A stretch of DNA of 64,000 nucleotides from Paenibacillus marchantiae (GTDB taxonomy: Bacteria > Bacillota > Bacilli > Paenibacillales > Paenibacillaceae): assembly GCF_028771845.1 (NCBI RefSeq), contig NZ_CP118270.1, forward strand, positions 2,480,001 to 2,544,000. The letters are read 5' to 3'. Shown piece by piece: positions 53,593-63,886 of the stretch (position 1 is its first letter; every line of letters starts with the position of its first letter). A program made the translations under genes and the position numbers. The notes below the pieces were generated by a model. It ran no database searches and was not told the origin of the DNA. It saw only the letters and a list, made by a program, of their open reading frames with translations.

Positions 53593-53727
53593 TAGTGAAG
53601 GGAACGAAATCGATTCTGTAGAAGCGATGCGTTCGCCTTTATCCCCTAATTTCACCCTTTTTAGAAGGGAATCAAGGAAATTAGAGGGTAACAGCGATCG
53701 GAAGAACGATTCGTAACCGGAACGGCT
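53593..53727 (+). repeat. multi-hairpin repeat family 1, copy 3
   Basis: AACGAAATCGATTCTGTAGAAGCG, GCGA/TTCGC hairpin, the main stem TTATCCCCTAATTT / AAATTAGAGGGTAA with inner CCCTT/AAGGG, GATCG/CGAT, and AACCGGAACGG end. Against copy 1 the main stem changes GG to TA on the left and CC to TA on the right, keeping the pairing. It lies in the htpG leader, 180 bases ahead of the start, in the same orientation. It lacks the 40-base module, as copy 1. Confidence 0.85.
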
Positions 53728-53908
53728 AGACCGCAGAAAATCATGCACTTATTTTAAATGAACGATTGATTGAATCAAAATAATCTAGTGATCAAAGCGA
53801 TTAAAGGTTTTTCTAGTAACGTAATATTCTGCATGGGAGTATTCAAAGGTTTACTTTCTATATTCAACCCAATCATTCTATCCCCAATTTGAAAGGAGAC
53901 ACCCATTC

Positions 53909-55789
53909 ATGGCTAAAAAAGAATTCCAGGCTGAATCCAAACGCTTGCTAGATATGATGATCAACTCCATTTACACCCAAAGAGAAATCTTTTTGAGAGA
54001 ACTGATCTCCAACTCCAGTGACGCCATTGACAAAATATATTACAAAGCACTGACTGACGATACACTCGTCTTCAACAAAGAGGACTACTACATCAAGCTC
54101 ACCATCGACAAAGAGAACCGCACACTTACGCTGACCGATACAGGAATCGGTATGACCCAGGAAGAGCTGGAGAACAATCTGGGGGTTATCGCGAAGAGTG
54201 GCTCGCTGGCGTTCAAGAAAGAGAATGAAGCCAAAGACGGCCACAACATCATCGGACAATTCGGGGTTGGTTTCTACTCCGCATTTATGGTGGCGGACAA
54301 GCTGACGGTAACGAGTAAAACGCTGGGCAGCGACGAAGCATGGAAATGGGAATCCGAAGGTGCGGACGGATACACGATCTCTCCAGCCGAGAAAGATTCC
54401 GTGGGTACGGAAATCGTCCTGACGATCAAACAAAATACCGAAGAAGATTCGTATGACGAATTTTTGGAAGAGTACCGCCTGAGATCCATCGTCAAGAAAT
54501 ACTCCGATTTCATTCGCTACCCGATCAAGATGGATGTGACAGGTCAGCGTCCAAAAGAGGGTACGGAGAACGAGTTCGAGGAGTACAAAGAAGAGCAAAC
54601 CGTGAACAGCATGGTGCCGATCTGGCGTAAAAATAAAAGCGAACTGACCGAAGAAGACTACAACAACTTCTATATGGAAAAACGCTACGGTTTTGACAAA
54701 CCGCTCAAACACTTGCACATCAGCGCTGATGGCGCAGTGGTATATAATGCGATCCTGTTTATTCCGGAGAACACACCGTTTGATTATTATACAAAAGAGT
54801 ATGAAAAAGGGCTTGAACTGTACTCTAACGGTGTATTGATCATGGATAAATGCGGTGATTTGCTGCCAGATTACTTCGGATTTGTAAAAGGTATGGTTGA
54901 TTCCGAGGATCTGTCTCTGAACATCTCCCGTGAAATGCTGCAACATGACCGTCAACTCAGCCTGATTGCGAAGAACATCAAGAACAAGATCAAGAGCCAA
55001 CTGCAAAGCTTGCTCAAGGACGAGCGTGAGAATTACGAGAAATTCTATCAAGCGTTTGGCCGTCAGCTGAAGTATGGCGTATATAGCGACTATGGCGTGA
55101 ATAAGGATACCCTGCAGGATCTGCTTTTGTTCTCTTCTTCCAAAGAGAAGAAATTGGTTAGTCTGGACGAGTACGTTTCCAGAATGCCGGAAGATCAGAA
55201 GTACATCTACTACGCATCCGGTGAATCCATTGAACGGATTGAGAAGCTGCCACAGATCGAGGGTGTACTCGACAAAGGTTTTGAAGTATTGTACTTCACC
55301 GACGACATTGATGAGTTTGCAATCAAGATGATCACGAATTATAAAGAGAAAGAATTCAAATCCATCTCCAGCGGTGACCTGGGCATCGAGGACAGTGCAG
55401 ACAAAGAAGAAACAGACGCACAGGACAACGACAACAAAGAGTTGTTCGAAGCGATGCAGGCGCAGCTTGGCGGCAAAGTAAAAGCTGTTAAAGCTTCCAA
55501 ACGCCTGAGAAGCCACCCGGTATGTTTGTCCACTGAAGGTGAGCTGACGATTGAGATGGAGAAAATCCTGAAAGCCATGCCGAACAGCGAAAATGTACAG
55601 GCAGATAAAGTGCTGGAGATCAACGTAAATCACGATGTCTTCAAATCCCTCAAAGACGCATTCGCACAGGATAAAGAAAAACTAAGCCTTTACACAAGCT
55701 TGCTGTATCATCAAGCATTGCTGATCGAAGGACTACCAATTCAAGACCCGGTAGAGTTCACCAACGATATCTGCAAGGTTATGGTGTAA
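53909..55789 (+). CDS. htpG: molecular chaperone HtpG (Hsp90)
   Basis: 626 residues. The N-terminal GHKL ATPase has [28 protein letters not shown] and [18 protein letters not shown] middle domain and a C-terminal dimerisation domain follow ([23 protein letters not shown]), with an acidic patch between ([13 protein letters not shown]). It is the bacterial Hsp90, which remodels client proteins with DnaK. GAAAGGAGAC precedes the ATG. The promoter carries a CIRCE element, so heat control by HrcA is expected. Confidence 0.97.
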   Translation: MAKKEFQAESKRLLDMMINSIYTQREIFLRELISNSSDAIDKIYYKALTDDTLVFNKEDYYIKLTIDKENRTLTLTDTGIGMTQEELENNLGVIAKSGSLAFKKENEAKDGHNIIGQFGVGFYSAFMVADKLTVTSKTLGSDEAWKWESEGADGYTISPAEKDSVGTEIVLTIKQNTEEDSYDEFLEEYRLRSIVKKYSDFIRYPIKMDVTGQRPKEGTENEFEEYKEEQTVNSMVPIWRKNKSELTEEDYNNFYMEKRYGFDKPLKHLHISADGAVVYNAILFIPENTPFDYYTKEYEKGLELYSNGVLIMDKCGDLLPDYFGFVKGMVDSEDLSLNISREMLQHDRQLSLIAKNIKNKIKSQLQSLLKDERENYEKFYQAFGRQLKYGVYSDYGVNKDTLQDLLLFSSSKEKKLVSLDEYVSRMPEDQKYIYYASGESIERIEKLPQIEGVLDKGFEVLYFTDDIDEFAIKMITNYKEKEFKSISSGDLGIEDSADKEETDAQDNDNKELFEAMQAQLGGKVKAVKASKRLRSHPVCLSTEGELTIEMEKILKAMPNSENVQADKVLEINVNHDVFKSLKDAFAQDKEKLSLYTSLLYHQALLIEGLPIQDPVEFTNDICKVMV

Positions 55790-55803
55790 ACTACCTTCTT
55801 CAC

Positions 55804-55834
55804 CCGACAGGGCATTTGCCCTGTCGGTTTTTTT
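55804..55834 (+). terminator. intrinsic terminator of htpG
   Basis: The perfect 10-bp stem CCGACAGGGC / GCCCTGTCGG with loop ATTT and a run of seven T. Confidence 0.95.
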
Positions 55835-56004
55835 AATTTTACCTCCTCACCCATACAGCGGAGGGGACGGGGGAGACAGACTATCATTGAAGTAATGAAT
55901 GAACAATTTAATGGTATTCTTTAGCCTCTCAAAGTCTTGTTTGAAGTCCCCCTTTATAGGGGATGTAATGTCATTTTAGATTGGGTGTGAATCAAACAGC
56001 GAAA

Positions 56005-56177
56005 GTAGTGAAGGGGACGGAATCGATTCTGAAGAAGCGGAGCGTTCGCCTGAAAGCTTTCTGTAAGAGAGCTGCATCGGAAGCATAATCTATTCCCGGG
56101 TTTTCCCCTTTGAAAAGGGAATTCAGAAAACCTGGAGACAACAGCGATCGAAAGAACGATCCGTAACCGGAACGGCT
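56005..56177 (+). repeat. multi-hairpin repeat family 1, copy 4
   Basis: GTAGTGAAGGGGACGGAATCG opens the copy in register with copies 1 and 3. It then has GCGTTCGCC, the 40-base AAGCTTTCTGTAAGAGAGCT module shared with copy 2, the main stem TATTCCCGGGTTTT / AAAACCTGGAGAC, the inner CCCTTT/AAAGGG, and the CGATCCGTAACCGGAACGGC end. It lies 250 bases ahead of the dGTPase gene, in its orientation. Confidence 0.85.
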
Positions 56178-56425
56178 ACAAGGCACAGCGAGTACTTATT
56201 GTTTCTGCCATCGAAGCGAGCTTATGTGAATCAAAGAGTTCATTTTATATCATTATCATTTAGGTGCACGGATGATAGCCTGGCAGGGTATAATAAGAGT
56301 AGACGACTGTGCATCACAAGTTGATGTGAGAAGAGATGACAATCGCAGACAGGTTTTGCTTTTCGAAACTGCAGAATATGTGTATAATCACTCAAAATAG
56401 AGACAGTCGGCTAGGAGTGATCAAC

Positions 56426-57841
56426 ATGCAATGGAACGATCTGAGAGAACATAGACAATACCCTGAACTAACCAAACTGGATGGGGCTCGTGCAGCCTAT
56501 GAGCGCGACTATTCCAGACTGATACATTCACCGACCTTTCGTCGGCTGCAAGGCAAATCGCAGGTGTTTGGCGCAGGAACGGGCGATTATTATCGCACAC
56601 GATTGACCCACTCCCTGGAGGTGGCGCAGATTGCACGAGAAGCGGCAAGAAGCTTACTGCGTCGCTACCCGGAGGTGGAGTTGAATCAGGCAGACAGCCC
56701 CGGACTGATTATTGATTCGGAAGTGGTGGAGTGTGCTGCGATTGCGCATGACTTCGGCCACCCGCCTTTTGGGCATAAAGGGGAAGAAGTGCTGGATGGC
56801 ATCCTCGATGATCTCATTAACACAGAGGCCAAGAAAATCATGAAGAAAAATCGCGGGGCCAAATCACCTCAACCGGAACCGGAAATTCGTGCAGAGCTCA
56901 AGCGGAAGTATGAGCACTTTGAAGGCAACGCGCATAACTTCCGTCTCATTATGTATTTGGAAAAACGGGAAGATATCGATGGGCTGAACCTGTCGGATGC
57001 GGTGCTGCTGGGCATCAATAAGTACCCGTATCCTGGCACGGAGAGCAAGAAAGGTATGTATCATCATGAATGGCAGTATATCCGCGAGATTCGCGATCGT
57101 TGGAACATTCCTGCTGGAAAAAAGACGCTTGAAGCGCAGCTTATGGACCTCTGCGACGATATTGCGTATTCCGCACATGATCTGGAAGATGGCATCAAAG
57201 CAGGTAAAATTGAAGTACACGAGCATTTCCTGCAAGATCCGCATATCAATCGACTGATTGTGGATAAGATTACGACACTGGAGGATCTGTTCTGGAACGG
57301 ATGGACAAAGGAAGCGATTGGCAAAAAAGTTGAAGAAGTCCTCGCTTCGTTCCTGCGCATCTGGAATGAAAAGATGCCGTTCTGCGAGCATGATTACTCA
57401 CGTACCCGCCGTGAGGTCAAGGCTTACTGGGTCAGCCTTTTTGTCGCTAGCCTGGGGGTTATTGATAACGGAGACTGGAAAAAGGTGACGTTTGTCCGTG
57501 AAGGCGCCGAGGATCTCGATATGCTGCGTACGGTAAGTGTGCTTAAGAGCTTTGCCTGGGTGACCATGATTCGTGACCTGCGTGTGCAAAGGTTGCAAAA
57601 GCGCAGTGAATGGATGATTAAGCGTCTGTGGGATGCTTTTCTTGACCCGGAAACGTCCAAATCCATTATTCCGTCCGATTGGCTGCAACGCTATGAGAAG
57701 GATCAGGCGAAGGCGAATCCGATCTGGACTTGGGAGCACATGGTGATTGATTATATAGCCGGGATGACGGATGCTTTTGCCGAGAAAATATACAATGAAC
57801 TATACGGTCTCAAGGTCGGTTCCATCTACGATCTAGATTAG
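56426..57841 (+). CDS. deoxyguanosinetriphosphate triphosphohydrolase (HD domain)
   Basis: 471 residues. The HD metal site is split over RTRLTHSLEVAQIAREAAR (His) and AAIAHDFGHPPFGHKGEE (HD), with a later Asp in DLCDDIAYSAHDLEDG, the order in dGTPases of the Dgt family. The enzyme hydrolyses dNTPs to deoxynucleosides and tripolyphosphate, controlling the dNTP pool. The start is the ATG at 56426 (AGGAGTGATC upstream); an in-frame ATG 30 codons earlier has no ribosome site. A TATAAT box stands about 40 bases before the start, but its -35 is weak. Confidence 0.92.
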   Translation: MQWNDLREHRQYPELTKLDGARAAYERDYSRLIHSPTFRRLQGKSQVFGAGTGDYYRTRLTHSLEVAQIAREAARSLLRRYPEVELNQADSPGLIIDSEVVECAAIAHDFGHPPFGHKGEEVLDGILDDLINTEAKKIMKKNRGAKSPQPEPEIRAELKRKYEHFEGNAHNFRLIMYLEKREDIDGLNLSDAVLLGINKYPYPGTESKKGMYHHEWQYIREIRDRWNIPAGKKTLEAQLMDLCDDIAYSAHDLEDGIKAGKIEVHEHFLQDPHINRLIVDKITTLEDLFWNGWTKEAIGKKVEEVLASFLRIWNEKMPFCEHDYSRTRREVKAYWVSLFVASLGVIDNGDWKKVTFVREGAEDLDMLRTVSVLKSFAWVTMIRDLRVQRLQKRSEWMIKRLWDAFLDPETSKSIIPSDWLQRYEKDQAKANPIWTWEHMVIDYIAGMTDAFAEKIYNELYGLKVGSIYDLD

Positions 57842-57871
57842 AGATAAGCATGACGAAGGGAGATGAGACGC

Positions 57872-58873
57872 TTGGGTGCGAACATCAGTGGAAAATACAA
57901 TCTGGGCGTACTTGACCTTGTTCCAAGGTTGAACGGCGCCACAGCAGAACAGGCGCTACAACAATCCGTTACACTTGCGCAGCATGCTGAAGCCTGGGGC
58001 TATTCAAGGTACTGGACGTCGGAGCACCATGACATGGACGAACTTGCATCAGCATCACCGGAAGTGTTGCTTGCCCATATTGGCGCGCGAACGAACACGA
58101 TCCAGCTTGGCTCCGGTGCCGTACTGTTACCTCACTATAGCCCGCTTAAGGTAGCGGAGTCGTTCCGACTGTTGGCGGCGCTCTACCCGGGGCGCATTGA
58201 GTTAGGCTTGGGACGTGCTCCTGGGGGCGGTCCCCATGCAACGATGGCCTTGAGTGGCAATTACTTGCAGCATGTGTCCAAGTTGCCTGAATCGCTCGCG
58301 GCACTAACCGAACTACTGGAAGATCGATACACTTATGAGGAACATCCGGTGACGGCCCGTCCGATTCCGGAGCTTCCATTATCCTTATGGATGTTGGGTA
58401 CCAACGTGAAGAGTGCTGAGTTTGCCGCTCGCTTCGGTATGGGATATGTATTCGGACAATTCATGAGTGATGCGGATGGTACGGAAGCTGTGCGGCGTTA
58501 TCGGGAGGGTTTTATCCCCAGCGCCAATAGGAAAGAGCCGGAGGTTATGGTTGCTGTAAGTGTGCTGTGTGCGGAGACGCAGGAAGAGGCGTTGTCCTGG
58601 AGCCGCGAAATGGCGGAGAAACGCAGAGCTGTTGGGAAAGAGATTCCAACGCAATCTGACAACATCAACACAAGTACCAGCGCCAGCGCCAACGCCGATA
58701 CCGATGCCAATGAGAATGAAGTACAACGACATTACGCCGGTACACCTGAACAGGTCTGGAATCAGTTGCAGCAGGTGTGCCAAAGGCTAAATACGGATCG
58801 GCTGCTTGTGGTGACAACTGGACCAGATTACGAGCGAAGGTTGGCCTCATACAAGCTACTGGCGAACGCATAA
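57872..58873 (+). CDS. luciferase-like (LLM class) flavin-dependent oxidoreductase
   Basis: 333 residues. LGVLDLVPRLNGATAEQALQ, YWTSEHHDMDELASASPEVL, RTNTIQLGSGAVLLPHYSPL and PGRIELGLGRAPGG are typical of the bacterial luciferase-like monooxygenase fold (FMN/F420). A low-complexity stretch, NTSTSASANADTDANENE, lies near residue 270. I prefer the TTG at 57872, nine bases after GAAGGGAG; the ATG at 57863 abuts that site. It starts 30 bases after the dGTPase gene, possibly co-transcribed. Substrate unknown. Confidence 0.88.
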   Translation: MGANISGKYNLGVLDLVPRLNGATAEQALQQSVTLAQHAEAWGYSRYWTSEHHDMDELASASPEVLLAHIGARTNTIQLGSGAVLLPHYSPLKVAESFRLLAALYPGRIELGLGRAPGGGPHATMALSGNYLQHVSKLPESLAALTELLEDRYTYEEHPVTARPIPELPLSLWMLGTNVKSAEFAARFGMGYVFGQFMSDADGTEAVRRYREGFIPSANRKEPEVMVAVSVLCAETQEEALSWSREMAEKRRAVGKEIPTQSDNINTSTSASANADTDANENEVQRHYAGTPEQVWNQLQQVCQRLNTDRLLVVTTGPDYERRLASYKLLANA

Positions 58874-58947
58874 GAGGGCGACTGTTAGCCGTTATGATAC
58901 AAAGAATGGCTGGTTTCATACCCGCCATCTGCATGGAGTCAAATCGT

Positions 58948-58992
58948 AAGAGCTGCAGATCGGATATTTGCCGTATGCTGCAGCTCTTTTTT
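58948..58992 (+). terminator. intrinsic terminator
   Basis: AAGAGCTGCAG / CTGCAGCTCTT with a 19-base loop and T-run, after the luciferase-like gene. The rest of the 360-base gap up to the chemoreceptor gene holds no other feature I can support. Confidence 0.85.
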
Positions 58993-59235
58993 GCTTCATT
59001 TTAGTCTTAATTTTACATCATTCGATTCCGTTCAGCAGATGATGTGAAATAATCACAAGATTTTACAAAATAAAGCATGACTAAAACAAAAGAATGTTAT
59101 AATACTTTACGTCTCTTTTCCTATAGATATAATATAGAAAAGAGTATTTTGCAAGATGCCAAAAGAAGGGTAAAACAACGACAAAAGCACCTAAAATACG
59201 GAAGTGGCCGAAGATGGGCACAAGGGGGAAATCAC

Positions 59236-60948
59236 ATGTTCAGCAGATTCAGGATCAAGAGTATCGGTCTGCGTATCAGCATCGCGTTCTATCTATTAAT
59301 CCTCTGTTTAATTCTTCTTAGTGTCACGATTGTTACACAAATGAACTCGATGGAAAAAAACACGAATATGATCACCAATAACTGGATGCCCTCCATCCAG
59401 CAGATTAACCGATTGAATTATACAACAGAACATATTCTGTCATTGAGCTATCGTCACTTTGATGCACAGGCAGGGGCTAAAGCGGACCTTGCTGAAGAGC
59501 GCACCAAATACATTCGCGAAACGGCTCAGGCTATTAAAATATATGATCAACAGCAAAAGACGGCTGAAGAAAAAGAACATTGGGAAGCATTAAAGACCAA
59601 GTGGGAAGCTTACCTCAAAATCAACACGCAATCCATCAAGCTGAGTGATGAAGGTCAGGAACAACTGGCTAAGGAAGTATCTGAAAAAGGGGCGGCCTCC
59701 TTCGATGCCATGCAAGTCCATCTGGACTATCTGGTAGATTACAATCAGGAGCAGTCCGATCTCTCTGCGGCTCAGACGATCAGATCCGTCCAGGATGGCC
59801 GAATCATTATCGTCATTGGTGTTCTCGTGATGATTATCATTACAGCAATTGCGATCCCTATTATCCGTTCACAAGTCGTTAAACCGCTGCTTCGGGTGAT
59901 CAGTGCCGTGAAGCTGATTGCGGAAGGTCAATTGAATGTCCAGGACATACATACCAAACATGAAGACGAAGTTGGTGTACTTGCCAAAGCCGTGAATGAC
60001 ATGAAAGGTAATCTGACCTCGATGGTATTGAATGTCAGACGAATCGCTGAAGCCGTCAATCGTCAAAGCAGCGAACTGGCCATTTCCTCTGAAGAGGTTA
60101 AGATCGGCAGTCGCCAAATTGCCATAACGATGGAAGAGTCGGCAAAAGCGGCAGAGAGTCAGGCGGAAACGGCTGTTGAATCCGCCCGTACCGTCGAGGG
60201 GCTGAACGCAAATATTCAGCAACATTCGGAACAGGGGAATCAGCTTCGACTGATGTCAGAACTGATTCTGAAACAAGGACAGACAGGTCGCGAGTCCATG
60301 GAGCAATCCGTGAACCAAATGCTACAGATTGCTGGCGCAGTTTCCTCTTCCATGAACAAGATGGAACAGCTGGACCGCAAAAACGAAGATATTTCGCAGT
60401 TGGTTCAAGTTATTCATGACATTGCGCGCCAGACCAACCTGCTCGCATTGAATGCTTCCATTGAAGCTGCCCGTGCAGGAGAGAGTGGACGCGGATTTGC
60501 AGTTGTTGCAGCAGAAGTGCGGAAGTTGTCCGAAGCCGTTCGGACTTCTGTAGAAGAGATTACCGTCATCACCGAGGATATCCAGAAGGATTCTCAGGGT
60601 GTTGTTGAGGAATTGCGAACAGGTGTACTGGAAACAGAACGAGGGCAGCAGCAAGTACGTAATTCCGGCAATCTGTTCCGTACCATTAATGAGTCGGTAG
60701 AGGGTATGGTTCAAGTCATTGGTACAATGACGGATGGTCTGGAAGGCATGCAGGAAGCGAGCGGACGCATGAATGATTTCAGTCAACAAATCTCGGCAGT
60801 GTCAGAGGAATCCGCGGCAAGTGTTGAGGAAGTGTCAGCGTCAGCCGAAGAACAGGTGAGTTCAATGGAAACGATTAGCGGCAATATTCAATCCCTAAAA
60901 GATCTGTCCGAGGATCTGCTTTCTTCCATTGAAAAATTAAAAATATAA
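59236..60948 (+). CDS. methyl-accepting chemotaxis protein
   Basis: 570 residues. TM1 is near 13-35 ([17 protein letters not shown]). A periplasm-facing four-helix-bundle sensor domain (4HB_MCP type, rich in Glu/Gln/Lys) runs to ~188, and TM2 is near 190-211. A HAMP domain ([20 protein letters not shown]) and a long coiled-coil signalling domain follow, whose tip reads [20 protein letters not shown] at about 395-415. GGGGGAAATCAC precedes the ATG at 59236; the upstream frame is not protein-like. The ligand is not known. Confidence 0.93.
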   Translation: MFSRFRIKSIGLRISIAFYLLILCLILLSVTIVTQMNSMEKNTNMITNNWMPSIQQINRLNYTTEHILSLSYRHFDAQAGAKADLAEERTKYIRETAQAIKIYDQQQKTAEEKEHWEALKTKWEAYLKINTQSIKLSDEGQEQLAKEVSEKGAASFDAMQVHLDYLVDYNQEQSDLSAAQTIRSVQDGRIIIVIGVLVMIIITAIAIPIIRSQVVKPLLRVISAVKLIAEGQLNVQDIHTKHEDEVGVLAKAVNDMKGNLTSMVLNVRRIAEAVNRQSSELAISSEEVKIGSRQIAITMEESAKAAESQAETAVESARTVEGLNANIQQHSEQGNQLRLMSELILKQGQTGRESMEQSVNQMLQIAGAVSSSMNKMEQLDRKNEDISQLVQVIHDIARQTNLLALNASIEAARAGESGRGFAVVAAEVRKLSEAVRTSVEEITVITEDIQKDSQGVVEELRTGVLETERGQQQVRNSGNLFRTINESVEGMVQVIGTMTDGLEGMQEASGRMNDFSQQISAVSEESAASVEEVSASAEEQVSSMETISGNIQSLKDLSEDLLSSIEKLKI

Positions 60949-60992
60949 AACCTCTTCTTATAATAGAAGAAACATGAAGGACGGCTACCATA

Positions 60993-61967
60993 TTGAGCTC
61001 TACAAACAGCAAAGATTCAGTTGTCGGAAGTTACGTATATACCTTCGCTTGCCATGAGAATGAACGTGCCTTATGTGAATTGGAATTGGAAACGATGCTC
61101 GTTCCTGGGACAGATATTGGTTCAGGAGATCACGCCTATGTTTGCTCCAATATTTGCATTCCACCAGGTAGAAGTCCGTTTGTCCGGGGCAGACTGGATG
61201 TGATGGCCGAAGCGGATACAGTGGCAGGTCTGAAACCTGTCGCTTCACAAATCGACCTGTCATCTGGTGAAACGTTCAAGGTTGTCTGCTTGAAAGAGGG
61301 CGATGACATGCCGGATTATGCGCATTCCCGTCTGCTGGAAAAAGAGCTGGGCATGTGCATTCAAGGCAAAGCTATGATGAAACAGCCTGCCGTGACTTTT
61401 GGACTAATGCTATTGAATGGAAAATGGCTCTTCGGTCAATGGACAGAAGCCGATCGCTCGTGGCAAACCCATCATCAGAAGCCGCAAAATTACTCCACAG
61501 GCCTTGGTGTTACGTTAGCCAGAGCGTTAGTCAATATTGCTATTCCGCAAGTGGAGGGGCATCAGTTGCTCGATCCATGCTGCGGAATGGGAACCGTTGT
61601 AATTGAGGCATTGTCGATGGGAATTGAGGCCAAAGGAAATGATTTGAACCCTTTGGCAGTACAGGGTGCTCGCATTAATCTTCCTCATTATGGGTATGAT
61701 TCAGCCAGAATTACCCTCGGGGATATGAATGATCTGGAAGGTTTCTACGATGCAGTTATTCTGGACATGCCATATAATCTCTGTTCTGTTCTTCCGGATG
61801 AGGAACAACTTGCCATGTTGACAAGTTTGAAGAGACTTGCAGGACGGGCAGTGATCGTTTCCACCGAATGGGTGGAGGGGCACATTCTGGATGCCGGATG
61901 GAACATCGATCAGTATCGAACGGTGAGCAAAGGTACGTTTATACGTCACATTTGGCTATGCACTTAG
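60993..61967 (+). CDS. Trm11/RlmL-like SAM-dependent RNA methyltransferase (putative)
   Basis: 324 residues from a TTG start (GAAGGACGG upstream). The C-terminal half is a Rossmann methyltransferase: LLDPCCGMGTVVIEAL near 192-207 binds SAM, and the catalytic DMPYN near 258-262 is of the (D/N)PPY type used for N2-guanosine methylation. The N-terminal half is an RNA-binding, THUMP-like portion (YTFACHENERALCELELETM). The family suggests tRNA modification, but the target nucleotide is not certain. Confidence 0.8.
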   Translation: MSSTNSKDSVVGSYVYTFACHENERALCELELETMLVPGTDIGSGDHAYVCSNICIPPGRSPFVRGRLDVMAEADTVAGLKPVASQIDLSSGETFKVVCLKEGDDMPDYAHSRLLEKELGMCIQGKAMMKQPAVTFGLMLLNGKWLFGQWTEADRSWQTHHQKPQNYSTGLGVTLARALVNIAIPQVEGHQLLDPCCGMGTVVIEALSMGIEAKGNDLNPLAVQGARINLPHYGYDSARITLGDMNDLEGFYDAVILDMPYNLCSVLPDEEQLAMLTSLKRLAGRAVIVSTEWVEGHILDAGWNIDQYRTVSKGTFIRHIWLCT

Positions 61968-61992
61968 AACGACTGCGCTGAAAATAACTGAA

Positions 61993-62041
61993 AAAAACCT
62001 CCGTACCGGAAAAAATCCATTTTCCGGTACGGAGGTTTTTG
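61993..62041. terminator. bidirectional intrinsic terminator
   Basis: The near-perfect stem AAAACCTCCGTACCGGAAAA / TTTTCCGGTACGGAGGTTTT, between convergent genes. Confidence 0.92.
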
Positions 62042-62104
62042 ATTTTCGTAGGGAAACTACCTTACATGAATTTGTACAATTTCACATAGGAACATCTAGC
62101 ATTT

Positions 62105-63061
62105 TTAGTATTTATGACTATAATTCACCAGATTGAGCGGGAGGGTTTTTCCGGCGATATATGCTTCCAAATTTTGAACAAAAATATCAAGTGCCCGCTC
62201 GGTGTATTGCTCTGTACTGCCTGCAATATGTGGAGTAATCAAAACGTTATCCTTACCCCATAGTGGATGGTCGGCAGGGAGCGGCTCCTCCTCGAATACG
62301 TCAAGTGCAGCAAAGGCTAACTGTCCACTGTCCAGTGCACCCAGCAGAGCTTCCGTATTCACGCTTGGGCCACGTCCCACGTTGACGAAACAGGAACCGG
62401 ATTTGAAATGCTCAAATGCAGACTGATTATAGATATGATGCGTTTCATCTGTGAGTGGCAAAATATTGATAACGTAATCGCCTTGCCCTAGTGCTTCGTG
62501 TAAGCCGGACATATTGTACATTTGGTCTACATTTGGAACGTCTTTTCCGGAGCGCCGAACCCCAATGACGTTCATGCCCAGTGCTTTGAGAATGCGCGCA
62601 GTTTCTGATCCAATCTCTCCCACACCGACGATAACCGCTGTTTTGCCATGCAGTTCAGGAAGTGGTTTGCCTGGGGATTTCCACTCTGCCTGCTGCTGGT
62701 GCAGCATTGCTTGTCTGAGCCAGCGGCTGTGGGACAACATCATGCCCAGAATAATTTCGGTAATGGGAATGGCGTGTACGCCATTAGCACTGGTTACCAA
62801 TATACTTTTTTGTTCCAAATCTGAGAAAGGAAGGTTGTCCACACCTGCGGACCAGACCTGAACCCATTTCAATGGGCTGTTTTCTTCAAGTGCATGTTCA
62901 GTTACCAGAGGAGACCAGCCTAAGATAATTTCGGCTTCTTTTAACTCCGATGTGTCAATCTCTTTGGCTTTGCCAACCGTAAGTGTATAACCTGGTGCTG
63001 CATCCAGAATACGGTTTTGCTGCTTTGTCGACAAGGATGGAAAACATACAATTTTACCCAT
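62105..63061 (-). CDS. D-2-hydroxyacid dehydrogenase (NAD-binding)
   Basis: 318 residues. The nucleotide-binding motif GVGEIG lies at 146-151. The catalytic set is Arg230 (NVGRGP), Glu259 (DVFEEEPLP) and His278 (ITPHIAG), as in the D-isomer-specific dehydrogenase family. Substrate not identifiable (glyoxylate/hydroxypyruvate or 2-ketoacid). ATG at 63061 with AGGAGGCC upstream. Stand-alone gene. Confidence 0.92.
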   Translation of the reverse strand: MGKIVCFPSLSTKQQNRILDAAPGYTLTVGKAKEIDTSELKEAEIILGWSPLVTEHALEENSPLKWVQVWSAGVDNLPFSDLEQKSILVTSANGVHAIPITEIILGMMLSHSRWLRQAMLHQQQAEWKSPGKPLPELHGKTAVIVGVGEIGSETARILKALGMNVIGVRRSGKDVPNVDQMYNMSGLHEALGQGDYVINILPLTDETHHIYNQSAFEHFKSGSCFVNVGRGPSVNTEALLGALDSGQLAFAALDVFEEEPLPADHPLWGKDNVLITPHIAGSTEQYTERALDIFVQNLEAYIAGKTLPLNLVNYSHKY

Positions 63062-63250
63062 AGTTAGTGGCCTCCTGAATTGAAATAAGTTGTGGTATTA
63101 GTGTAGCAGAAAAGAAGGTGATGTGCGTAAAAGGCAGGAATACAGCCTCTTGTGCAAATCCCAAAAATTGTGTCACTCTATACTTAACCAGCTTGAAACC
63201 ATAGAGACGACTGTGAAATAATAAAACGAACTTTAGATGAGGTGTATACT

Positions 63251-63859
63251 ATGAATAACTATTTAAATTCACATACGGATCTTCCATCCCGACGGGAACG
63301 ATTATTTATTGCACTCCGGGTGCCTGCACATATTCAGAATTCACTTCGGATGTCTGCGGAACAGGTGCAAGGAAAGCTAGATTTTCGCAAATGGACGGAC
63401 TACCGGGATTATCATATTACATTGCAATTTCTGGGAGATATCCTTGTTAGTGACATTGGACAACTTCGGAAAGCGCTGCGTTCGGTAACGGCCGGGTTCC
63501 AGCCTTTTGAACTGCAATTATCCGGTTGGGGAACGTTCGGTTTGGAAGAGGCGCCAAAGGTGCTGTGGAAAGGTGTTGAAGGAGAAACGGATCAACTTCA
63601 TCTTCTGCAAAAACGGATCGTCGACGCAACTTCCTCCCTTGGATTCGAGGCCGAATTAAGACCTTATTCTCCTCATATTACGATTGCGCGTAAATTTCTG
63701 GGTCAGGACCCAGGAAATGAAGATAAAGGGATATTTAAAGTGCTTCCAGGACAATTTTTAGGTGTTAATTCTTGGATGGTGCAAGATTTTGTGCTTTATG
63801 TGACACAGCCAGGTCAGGCGCCGATGTATGGGGTTGTGGATATGTTTTCTTTTTCCTGA
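63251..63859 (+). CDS. thpR: RNA 2',3'-cyclic phosphodiesterase (2H family)
   Basis: 202 residues. The two catalytic tetrapeptides are HITL with His55 and Thr57 and HITI with His142 and Thr144, the 2H-phosphoesterase arrangement of ThpR/LigT. It hydrolyses 2',3'-cyclic ends to a 2'-phosphate. The ATG at 63251 follows GATGAGGTG; the GTG three codons upstream is inside this site. Confidence 0.9.
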   Translation: MNNYLNSHTDLPSRRERLFIALRVPAHIQNSLRMSAEQVQGKLDFRKWTDYRDYHITLQFLGDILVSDIGQLRKALRSVTAGFQPFELQLSGWGTFGLEEAPKVLWKGVEGETDQLHLLQKRIVDATSSLGFEAELRPYSPHITIARKFLGQDPGNEDKGIFKVLPGQFLGVNSWMVQDFVLYVTQPGQAPMYGVVDMFSFS

Positions 63860-63886
63860 AACTCATTGATATGACATAAAATCACA

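Noticed and set aside
53948-55633. 561-residue open frame on the minus strand opposite htpG
   Set aside because: Antisense shadow of a certain Hsp90 gene, with a hydrophobic, Phe/Val-rich composition and no start signals.
59192-59213. Sigma-D type promoter before the chemoreceptor gene (TAAA ... GCCGAAGA)
   Set aside because: The spacing is only 11 bases where about 15 is needed, and the start point would fall in the ribosome site.
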